Shown: positions 1 through 5,193 of the stretch, in pieces
Numbering within the stretch: the first letter of the stretch is position 1
Layout: the number at the start of each line of letters is the position of its first letter
Origin: JAUNSR01 sp036655755
Lineage (GTDB): Bacteria > Bacteroidota > Bacteroidia > Bacteroidales > JAUNSR01
Length of the DNA: 5,193 nt
Reading direction: 5' to 3'
Assembly: GCA_036655755.1 (NCBI GenBank)
Contig: JAVVPN010000139.1
Coordinates: forward strand, 1 to 5,193
Notes under the pieces: model-generated
What the model was told of the DNA's origin: nothing
The model's input: only the letters and a program-made list of their open reading frames with translations
Databases searched by the model: none
Translations under genes and position numbers: made by a program

Positions 1-826
1 CACCCTACCTCAACCCGCCAACCGACTGATCTATTCACGCGCCTCCCATAACCTCGCCGCCAATGTCGTCGTTTATGATTCGTGTGCCCACTTCCGGCTC
101 ACCGATCTCTTACCCGTAGCAATTACCACCCCGTTCCATGCCGATACGGTCAGTTATACCCGTTCGGCCTACCGCGACGGAAACTGGGAGTCGCTCATGT
201 TGCCATTCAACTTATCGAAATCCCGGATGCCCGAATCCTATCATTTTGCGAAGTTTTCAGAACTGTCCCCCGATAATACCTTGGTGAAATTTATCCCCGC
301 CGATACACTGGCCGCCCACACCCCTTATCTGATGAGATATGCTTCATCTCCCACCGATACAAAAGAAACAGTTCTTTTCTCTACCACCGATGCCTCGATT
401 ACACCTCCGTTACCTCAAGCGGATTTCACAGGAGTCTATCATCGTACAGGTACTTCCGGCAAATACATCTTGGGAATGAAAGACAATAAAGTGATTTTCG
501 GCCGCGGAGGCTCCGCATCTTACGTATCCCCTTTTCGGGCTTATCTCGATTTGGAGCTTCCGGCCGAAAGCGGACCCCTCCGTATCGTCCACCAGTCCGA
601 TCAAACTACCGGTTTACAAAATTCAGACTTGTCAAAGAGCTGGTCGTGGCATAGCTCCCGCAAAGGGACGCTTATCCTTACAACTCCCGTAGCCGCACAT
701 TTTCTCTTTACGACAATCGACGGCCGGATTATTCGGAGCCTACCACTCGCTCCCGGCACCCACCGCATCGACCATTTACCGTCGGGCGTTGTAATAATCA
801 ATAAACGCAAAACGGTAGTGCTATAA
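1..826 (+). CDS. C-terminal part of a probable secreted/surface protein (5' truncated by the window)
   Basis: The frame is open from the first full codon (position 2) to a TAA at 824-826, giving 274 residues with no start, so the gene begins before the window; the first internal Met (position 197, residue 66) is probably not the start. I do not recognise a specific gene. The pattern fits the C-terminal region of Bacteroidales extracellular proteins (leucine-rich-repeat/BspA-like or polysaccharide-associated). It has an early strand segment around NVVVYDSC (residues 21-28), a stretch around SYTRSAYRDGNWESLMLPF (51-69), a KYILG...SPFRAYLDL stretch (residues 154-184), then a final module around residues 213-274 with DGRIIRSLPLAPGTHRI (240-256) and LPSGVVIIN (259-267). 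That last module resembles the small beta-sandwich ends seen on type IX-secreted or surface proteins. The export signal, if any, lies outside the window. Function and substrate cannot be read from this fragment. It converges on the suf operon, 61 nt from sufD. Confidence 0.75.
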   Translation, partial: TLPQPANRLIYSRASHNLAANVVVYDSCAHFRLTDLLPVAITTPFHADTVSYTRSAYRDGNWESLMLPFNLSKSRMPESYHFAKFSELSPDNTLVKFIPADTLAAHTPYLMRYASSPTDTKETVLFSTTDASITPPLPQADFTGVYHRTGTSGKYILGMKDNKVIFGRGGSASYVSPFRAYLDLELPAESGPLRIVHQSDQTTGLQNSDLSKSWSWHSSRKGTLILTTPVAAHFLFTTIDGRIIRSLPLAPGTHRIDHLPSGVVIINKRKTVVL

Positions 827-862
827 ATTAAAAATGGGCGTATTGTAAAACATACGCCCATT
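822..862 (-). terminator. Rho-independent terminator of the cvpA-sufBCD operon, in the convergent gap
   Basis: A perfect 11-bp inverted repeat (AATGGGCGTAT at 833-843, ATACGCCCATT at 852-862) encloses an 8-nt loop. Read on the - strand, 25 nt after the sufD stop, the G+C-rich stem runs directly into TTTTTAATTT, the expected U-tract. Read on the + strand, 6 nt after the stop of the left-hand gene, the same stem is followed by AACAAATTATCT, which lacks a clear U-run. It is therefore a good terminator for the suf operon and perhaps a weak one for the + strand gene. Confidence 0.85.
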
Positions 863-887
863 AACAAATTATCTAAGTATCTTTTTA

Positions 888-2237
888 TCAGTGACAATCC
901 TGCGCACAAGTGCGGCATTTTGCCAATTCTCCGCGGAATCGTTTTTCAACAAGCATCCGCAAGCGCTCTTTCAGCGGCTCCAATCGAATCTGATCGAGCA
1001 CGTCCGATGAAAACGCATACATCAGCAACATCCGCGCTTCCGGCTCGCTGATACCGCGCGAACGCAGATAAAACAGCGCCTGGTTATCCAGCTGTCCCAC
1101 CGTTGCTCCATGCGAACATTTCACGTCGTCGGCATAAATCTCCAGCTCCGGACGCGTAAACATCCGTGCCTTATCGGTAGCGCACAAATTCTTATTGCTC
1201 TGATAAGCCTCCGTCTTGTCGGCTCCCTCACGTACCAGGATACGTCCCGCGAACGAACCCTGTGCCTCATCGTTCAATACATATTTGAACAACTCGTTGC
1301 TGTGGCAATGAGGCACCGCATGGTCGATAAACGTAAAGTTATCCACATGCTGCTCACCGTCGGCAATCGCCATCCCCGACAGATGCGACTCAGCGCCTTC
1401 GCCGGCGAAAGTCACGTAAAAGTTATTACGCGTAACTCCGTTTGTAAGCGTGATGCTGTTGGTCAGCACATTGCTGTTGGCATCCTGATGCACGAATGTC
1501 GAAGCCACCCGTTTCGTCTGGATGGTGTTCTCCTCCAACTCATAATAGTCGAAATAAGCACCCTCTCCCACGAAAATTTCAGCCACCTGGTTCGCCAGGA
1601 AGTTTACCGGATTCATCGCATGGTCGCAAAGCAATAATTTCGCTTCGGCATGCTGTTCCAGAATTACCAGAATACGACGGTTTACCAGAAAATCAATCTC
1701 GCTGCCCAATACGTTGACCAGCTGAATTGGCTTATCCACCTTTACATTCTTCGGCACGTATAATACGAAACCGTCCTGCGTGAACATTGTATTAAGCGCC
1801 ACCGCGCCGTCCGCCTTCTGCGAAGCCTGACGGTCGTAGTATTTCTCCGCGATTTGCGGCATCTGTTCGGCAAACTGCTTCAGGCTGCCCGCGTAAACTC
1901 CCTCCGGCAATTTAACCGAAGGCTGTTCCTTCGTATAAAAAGCATCGTTCACCATGAAATACAAGAACGTGCTCAGATTCGGAACGTCGCAGCGGAATAC
2001 CTCATACGGATTTACCGGAATCTCCAGTCTACGCAGGTTCAACCCGTAATCGGGTGCGAAAAACGCCTGTACATCCGTATGGGCGAAAGCCTCCTCTTTC
2101 GAAGAGGGAAGCCCCGTTCCTTTCAGCATCGTAAGGGCCGCATCACGCCTGCCGTTCAAAATCAGCGGCGCATATTTATCGATCAGCCCCTTGTTCTGCT
2201 CAAACAGGTCGATATATTGTTTTGTAGTTTCTTCCAT
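888..2237 (-). CDS. sufD: Fe-S cluster assembly scaffold protein SufD
   Basis: SufD is the catalytically silent partner of SufB in the cytoplasmic SufBC2D complex. The SufB-SufD beta-helix heterodimer carries nascent Fe-S clusters, and SufD aids iron entry. The 449-residue product has the family layout: a helical N-terminal region (about 1-100), a right-handed beta-helix core (about 140-360) and a C-terminal helical SufC-binding region. Diagnostic motifs are PHCHSNELFKYVL (309-321), YQSNKN (345-350) and DVKCSHGATVGQLD (371-384). His376 in CSHG matches the E. coli SufD His360 implicated in cluster assembly. The frame stays open to 2300 inside sufC, but I chose ATG 2237 because MEETTKQYIDLF begins the conserved region and lies 10 nt after the sufC stop; the extra 21 residues would be sufC sequence in another frame. 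No Shine-Dalgarno is visible, so translational coupling to sufC is likely. The C-terminus is unusual in ending CRTCAQDCH (441-449), with three Cys and a His. Confidence 0.95.
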   Translation of the reverse strand: MEETTKQYIDLFEQNKGLIDKYAPLILNGRRDAALTMLKGTGLPSSKEEAFAHTDVQAFFAPDYGLNLRRLEIPVNPYEVFRCDVPNLSTFLYFMVNDAFYTKEQPSVKLPEGVYAGSLKQFAEQMPQIAEKYYDRQASQKADGAVALNTMFTQDGFVLYVPKNVKVDKPIQLVNVLGSEIDFLVNRRILVILEQHAEAKLLLCDHAMNPVNFLANQVAEIFVGEGAYFDYYELEENTIQTKRVASTFVHQDANSNVLTNSITLTNGVTRNNFYVTFAGEGAESHLSGMAIADGEQHVDNFTFIDHAVPHCHSNELFKYVLNDEAQGSFAGRILVREGADKTEAYQSNKNLCATDKARMFTRPELEIYADDVKCSHGATVGQLDNQALFYLRSRGISEPEARMLLMYAFSSDVLDQIRLEPLKERLRMLVEKRFRGELAKCRTCAQDCH

Positions 2238-2247
2238 AGATTCGCAA

Positions 2248-3000
2248 TTATTCGCCCAATTCTTTTTTGATCCAGTCATATCCGCGCTCTTCCAGCTCAA
2301 GAGCCAGTTCCGGACCGCCCGATTTCACGATGCGCCCTTTGTAAAGCACATGAATGAAATCCGGTTTGATATAATCCAGCAAGCGCTGATAGTGGGTAAT
2401 CACGATGGTTGCGTTATCATTCGATTTCAGTTTGTTCACCCCTTCCGAAACGATACGCAAAGCGTCGATATCAAGCCCCGAATCGGTTTCATCCAGAATA
2501 GAAAGGCGTGGCTCAAGCATCGCCATCTGGAAAATCTCGTTTCTTTTTTTCTCGCCACCCGAGAAACCTTCATTCACCGAGCGGTTCGCCAGTTTGTTGT
2601 CGAGCTCTACCACTTCCCGTTTTTCACGCATCATACGCAGAAAATCAGAAGCCGAAAGCGACTCCAGCCCTTTGTATTTGCGATGTTCGTTGATGGCCGC
2701 ACGCATAAAGTTTACCATGCTCACACCCGGAATCTCCACCGGATACTGGAATCCAAGGAATACCCCTTCCCACGAACGTTGTTCGGGCGGCATCGACAAC
2801 AGGTCTTTTCCGTAAAAATCAACCGATCCTTCTGTTACCGTAAAAGCCGGATTGCCCGCCAATACCGATGACAAGGTGCTTTTACCCGCACCGTTAGGTC
2901 CCATGATCGCATGTACTTCGCCGGGCTTCACCTCCAGGTTGATCCCTTTCAATATTTCTTTGCCGTTGATATTGGCATGTAAGTTTTCTATTTTCAACAT
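2248..3000 (-). CDS. sufC: Fe-S cluster assembly ATPase SufC
   Basis: SufC is an ABC-type ATPase that is soluble rather than a transporter subunit. Two copies bind SufB and SufD, and ATP-driven dimerisation opens the scaffold for cluster assembly. The 250-residue length is close to that of E. coli SufC. All ABC motifs are visible: Walker A GPNGAGKST (34-42, Lys40), Q-loop GFQYPVEIPGV (83-93, Gln85), the signature SGGEKKRNE typical of SufC (147-155), Walker B LSILDE (166-171, Asp170 and catalytic Glu171), D-loop SGLD (174-177) and H-switch His203. These numbers coincide with the E. coli residues K40, E171 and H203 that mutants show to be essential, so the enzyme should be active. The start at 3000 gives a normal N-terminus (MLKIENLHANI). 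It lies 91 nt downstream of sufB, across a stem-loop, and 10 nt upstream of sufD. The short AT-rich leader has no clear Shine-Dalgarno. Confidence 0.98.
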   Translation of the reverse strand: MLKIENLHANINGKEILKGINLEVKPGEVHAIMGPNGAGKSTLSSVLAGNPAFTVTEGSVDFYGKDLLSMPPEQRSWEGVFLGFQYPVEIPGVSMVNFMRAAINEHRKYKGLESLSASDFLRMMREKREVVELDNKLANRSVNEGFSGGEKKRNEIFQMAMLEPRLSILDETDSGLDIDALRIVSEGVNKLKSNDNATIVITHYQRLLDYIKPDFIHVLYKGRIVKSGGPELALELEERGYDWIKKELGE

Positions 3001-3042
3001 AAACGTGGATTTTTTTAATTTTTATACAGGCTTTGTATTTCG

Positions 3043-3088
3043 ATTGGCTTTTGATGATGCCCCGAACGGGCCGTTATCAAAAGCCAAT
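3043..3088 (-). repeat. Perfect 13-bp inverted repeat (stem-loop) between sufB and sufC
   Basis: ATTGGCTTTTGAT (3043-3055) is exactly complementary to ATCAAAAGCCAAT (3076-3088). The 20-nt middle contains CCCGAACGGG (3061-3070), which can close the apex as a second small stem. The structure begins 3 nt after the sufB stop. On the transcribed strand it is followed by CGAAATACAAAGCC, with no U-run directly after the stem, so it is not a canonical intrinsic terminator. An RNA-processing or stabilising hairpin that sets sufB against sufCD levels, or partial attenuation, is inferred. The repeat itself is directly visible. Confidence 0.85.
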
Positions 3089-3091
3089 GCA

Positions 3092-4540
3092 TTATCCGAC
3101 AGAGCCTTCTAATGATATCGCCAGCAGTTTCTGAGCTTCCACGGCAAACTCCATCGGCAGCTTGTTCACCACCTCTTTTGCATATCCGTTTACGATCAGC
3201 CCCACCGCCTCTTCGGTCGGAATACCGCGCTGATTACAATAAAAGATCTGGCTTTCGCTGATTTTCGAGGTTGTCGCCTCATGCTCCACGATCGCCGTAT
3301 TATTACCGATATCCATCAGTGGGAAGGTGTGTGCCCCGCAATGCGGGCTCAGCAACAACGAGTCACACTGCGTATAGTTACGCGCGTTCGTCGCTTTGGC
3401 CGATACCTTCACCAGTCCGCGGTAGCTGTTCTGGCTATATCCTGCCGAAATACCTTTCGAAACGATGGTACTCTTCGTATTCTTGCCCAGATGAATCATC
3501 TTCGTTCCGGTGTCCGCCTGCTGGTGGTTGTTGGTTACCGCCACCGAATAGAATTCCCCGATCGAGTTATCGCCGGCCAGCACACAGCTAGGGTATTTCC
3601 AGGTAATTGCCGAACCTGTCTCCACCTGTGTCCACGATACTTTCGAGAAATCACCCTTACAAAGGGCCCGTTTCGTTACGAAGTTGTAAATACCACCCAC
3701 GCCGTTCTTATCGCCCGGATACCAGTTCTGGACGGTCGAATATTTCACTTCCGCGCGGTCGTGCAGGTAAATCTCCACGATTGCCGCGTGCAGCTGATTT
3801 TCATCACGCATCGGTGCCGTACATCCCTCCAGATAACTTACGTAGCTGTCGTCGTCCGCCACGATCAGCGTACGCTCAAACTGCCCCGTATTTGCCGCAT
3901 TGATACGGAAATAGGTGGAAAGCTCCATCGGACAACGCACTCCTTTCGGAATGTAAACGAACGATCCGTCCGAGAATACCGCGCTGTTGAGCGCCGCGTA
4001 AAAGTTGTCGCGATAGCCTACCACGCTGCCCAGATATTTTTTCACCAGGTCGGGATAATCTTTTACCGCCTCGCTAAACGAGCAGAATATGATTCCTAGC
4101 TCTGCCAGTTTCTCTTTGAAAGTGGTTTTCACCGACACCGAGTCCATCACGGCATCCACGGCCATACCCGAAAGCATCATCTGTTCTTCCAGCGGAATAC
4201 CCAGCTTGTTGAAGGTTTTCACCAATTCCGGATCCACTTCGTCCATACTTTTCGGGCCCTCCTTTTGTTTCGGAGCAGCGTAGTAGCTGATAGCCTGATA
4301 GTCGATCGGCGGAATCGTCAGATGCGCCCAAGTAGGCATCTTCAAGGTCTTCCAATATTCGAAAGCCCGTAGTCGGTAGTCGAGCAGCCATTCCGGCTCA
4401 CCCTTCTTTGCCGAGATGAGGCGGACCACCTCTTCATTCAGTCCCACCGGAATCACCTCCGTATCGATTTCTGTCACGAAACCATACTTATAGTCGCTCC
4501 CGGTTACTTCATCCAATATGTTATTTGGGTTCTCTTGCAT
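3092..4540 (-). CDS. sufB: Fe-S cluster assembly scaffold protein SufB
   Basis: SufB is the core scaffold subunit of SufBC2D; it accepts persulfide sulfur from the desulfurase system and holds the nascent cluster at its interface with SufD. The product is 482 residues, against 495 in E. coli, and is full length, ending in the hallmark EFAVEAQKLLAISLEGSVG (464-482). Residues matching those known to be needed in E. coli SufB are all present: Arg212 and Asn214 in YFRIN (R226, N228), Cys240 in YLEGC (C254), Gln271 and Trp273 in VQNW (Q285, W287), Lys290 in VTKR (K303), Cys392 in YTQCD (C405), and His420 and Glu421 in EHEATTS (H433, E434). These alignments are by eye. The first Cys is at residue 153, so there is no N-terminal Cys cluster motif. 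The ATG at 4540 follows the cvpA stop by 31 nt of AT-rich DNA without a Shine-Dalgarno. It is the second gene of the operon. Confidence 0.98.
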   Translation of the reverse strand: MQENPNNILDEVTGSDYKYGFVTEIDTEVIPVGLNEEVVRLISAKKGEPEWLLDYRLRAFEYWKTLKMPTWAHLTIPPIDYQAISYYAAPKQKEGPKSMDEVDPELVKTFNKLGIPLEEQMMLSGMAVDAVMDSVSVKTTFKEKLAELGIIFCSFSEAVKDYPDLVKKYLGSVVGYRDNFYAALNSAVFSDGSFVYIPKGVRCPMELSTYFRINAANTGQFERTLIVADDDSYVSYLEGCTAPMRDENQLHAAIVEIYLHDRAEVKYSTVQNWYPGDKNGVGGIYNFVTKRALCKGDFSKVSWTQVETGSAITWKYPSCVLAGDNSIGEFYSVAVTNNHQQADTGTKMIHLGKNTKSTIVSKGISAGYSQNSYRGLVKVSAKATNARNYTQCDSLLLSPHCGAHTFPLMDIGNNTAIVEHEATTSKISESQIFYCNQRGIPTEEAVGLIVNGYAKEVVNKLPMEFAVEAQKLLAISLEGSVG

Positions 4541-4571
4541 ATAATTGGTTTAAAATAGAGATCTATATAAA

Positions 4572-5138
4572 TTAAACAGTTTTCAAAATAGGTTGTTCGG
4601 TATTTTCCCGCACCGGGGCGTTATCCTCATCCGCCGGTATCGAATCGGTGGCTGTCCGCACGCGTTTAATGAAGTCGATGCTCCATCCTGCCACCTCTTT
4701 CACGGGGTTGTATAAAACCGACTGCTCCCGCATTTTATTTCCGGGTATCTGTACGTACTCGGAAGCCAGTGTTACCAGATTGAAAATCACGCTAAATAAG
4801 AGAATATACTTGAGTCCTCCAAAAATCGCTCCTAATAATTTGTTAACACCTCCCAAGGCCATGATCCCGAGTGTACGGGTCAGAAAGCGCGCTGTCAGGT
4901 TGATCCCGTAGCCGAGTCCGAAGAAGCAGGCTGTCCAGGCAACCATTCGGCTCCATTCGGCCGTAACGCCCAGGTTTTGTTCAATCCAGGGGGTCATATA
5001 GGGGGCGAATATGCGTGCCCCTACAATGCCGACGGCGAGTGCGGCCATTCCGGCTACTTCGCGTATCAGTCCTTTGCGTAGGCCGATAATCATTCCGATC
5101 ACTACAGACCCGGCGATGGTCATATCGAGATAGTTCAT
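4572..5138 (-). CDS. cvpA: CvpA family inner-membrane protein
   Basis: This is a 188-residue membrane protein with about four hydrophobic segments (residues roughly 5-20, 28-48, 63-82 and 100-125) and a hydrophilic, acidic C-terminal tail (about 155-188). Family signatures are GLRKGLIREVAG (19-30) after the first helix, ALGGVNKLLGAIFGGLKYIL (94-113) around the last helix, and SVLYNPVKEV (140-149) after it. CvpA was named for colicin V production in E. coli, but its molecular role is not settled; envelope-stress phenotypes are reported for some homologues. Nothing in the sequence indicates colicin production here. It is first in the operon, with a short leader after a TATCTTTG promoter element, and sufB follows 31 nt after its stop. 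From memory, a cvpA gene just upstream of sufBCD is common in Bacteroidales. Its role in Fe-S biogenesis, if any, is unknown. The gene symbol is by family resemblance only. Confidence 0.88.
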   Translation of the reverse strand: MNYLDMTIAGSVVIGMIIGLRKGLIREVAGMAALAVGIVGARIFAPYMTPWIEQNLGVTAEWSRMVAWTACFFGLGYGINLTARFLTRTLGIMALGGVNKLLGAIFGGLKYILLFSVIFNLVTLASEYVQIPGNKMREQSVLYNPVKEVAGWSIDFIKRVRTATDSIPADEDNAPVRENTEQPILKTV

Positions 5139-5157
5139 TGTCGTTTTATTTTGAACA

Positions 5158-5165
5158 CAAAGATA
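5158..5165 (-). promoter_or_regulatory. Bacteroidetes-type -7 promoter element for cvpA-sufBCD
   Basis: Read on the - strand this is TATCTTTG, an exact match to the TAnnTTTG consensus of Bacteroidetes primary-sigma promoters. It lies 20-27 nt upstream of the cvpA ATG, so transcription would start near 5151 and leave a leader of only about 12-15 nt. A good -33 TTG element at the usual distance (about 19-21 nt further upstream) is not visible. That region instead overlaps a small palindrome, so the promoter may be weak or controlled. Confidence 0.6.
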
Positions 5166-5172
5166 ACAAAAA

Positions 5173-5189
5173 ACAGAATGAATTTCTGT
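5173..5189. promoter_or_regulatory. Palindrome ACAGAA-N5-TTCTGT next to the promoter, possible operator
   Basis: ACAGAA (5173-5178) and TTCTGT (5184-5189) form a perfect 6-bp inverted repeat with a 5-nt spacer. It starts 7 bp upstream of the TATCTTTG element and extends into the expected -33 zone. Size and placement suit a dimeric regulator site, but a 6-bp repeat in AT-rich DNA can arise by chance and I recognise no known operator. The remaining sequence to the window end (5190-5193) shows nothing. Confidence 0.3.
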
Positions 5190-5193
5190 ACCC

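Noticed and set aside
601..918. 105-codon - strand open frame across the convergent gap
   Set aside because: It would run through the terminator hairpin and the end of the + strand gene, and overlaps the sufD 3' end; the + strand frame is open across the whole region with sensible protein character.
1110..1637. 175-codon + strand open frame opposite sufD
   Set aside because: It is an antisense shadow of conserved coding sequence with no recognisable protein features.
2238..2300. N-terminal extension of sufD to an upstream ATG at 2300
   Set aside because: The extra 21 codons lie almost wholly inside sufC in another frame and do not look like SufD sequence. The ATG at 2237 fits the family N-terminus and the 10-nt spacing after the sufC stop.
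2191..2871. 226-codon + strand open frame opposite sufC and the start of sufD
   Set aside because: It spans two genuine genes on the other strand and its composition is that of an antisense translation.
3281..4099. 272-codon + strand open frame opposite sufB
   Set aside because: It is antisense to a fully conserved sufB, is rich in Arg/His/Cys without any domain pattern, and has no promoter or ribosome-binding signal.
4074..4391. 105-codon - strand open frame within sufB
   Set aside because: It is an alternative frame on the same strand inside a conserved gene, with no independent support.
4541..4571. Separate sufB promoter in the cvpA-sufB gap
   Set aside because: The 31 nt are AT-rich but contain no TAnnTTTG match. 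The AGATCT palindrome at 4559-4564 is only 6 bp and can be chance.
5139..5160. Divergent + strand promoter (TATTTTG) near the right edge
   Set aside because: It is one base short of the TAnnTTTG spacing and no + strand gene is visible downstream before the window ends.
1..5193. CRISPR arrays, tRNA/rRNA genes, insertion sequences, defence or toxin-antitoxin genes
   Set aside because: No repeat-spacer pattern, RNA gene signature, transposase or terminal repeats were seen; the window is almost fully occupied by the five genes described.

Overview
The window is an ordinary-looking chromosomal segment, most likely from a member of the Bacteroidales (Bacteroidetes). The evidence is a TAnnTTTG-type promoter element, the absence of Shine-Dalgarno sequences at every start I checked, the cvpA-sufB-sufC-sufD gene order, and a + strand gene whose C-terminus looks like the Bacteroidales secreted or surface proteins that end in small beta-sandwich modules. 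I cannot assign a genus.

Layout, left to right. Positions 1-826 (+ strand) hold the C-terminal part of a probable secreted or surface protein that starts before the window. Positions 827-887 are a short convergent intergenic space with a strong 11-bp hairpin, which reads best as the terminator of the - strand operon. Positions 888-5138 are filled by four co-directional - strand genes. In transcription order these are cvpA (5138-4572), sufB (4540-3092), sufC (3000-2248) and sufD (2237-888). The gaps are 31, 91 and 10 nt, so they look like one transcription unit. A TATCTTTG promoter element lies 20-27 nt upstream of the cvpA start. A perfect 13-bp inverted repeat sits in the sufB-sufC gap. The right-hand 55 nt hold the promoter, a small palindrome and no gene.

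How the genes work together. SufB, SufC and SufD form the SufBC2D scaffold on which Fe-S clusters are built in the cytoplasm, and SufC is the ATPase that drives its conformational cycle. All key residues known from the E. coli proteins are present, so the scaffold should be functional. The sulfur donor (SufS cysteine desulfurase with SufE or SufU) is not in the window, and the operon appears to stop right after sufD. CvpA is a small membrane protein of poorly defined role that shares the operon.

Nothing here looks like an undescribed system. The points most worth a second look are the intercistronic sufB-sufC stem-loop, the cysteine-rich tail of SufD, the palindrome next to the promoter, and the missing sufS.
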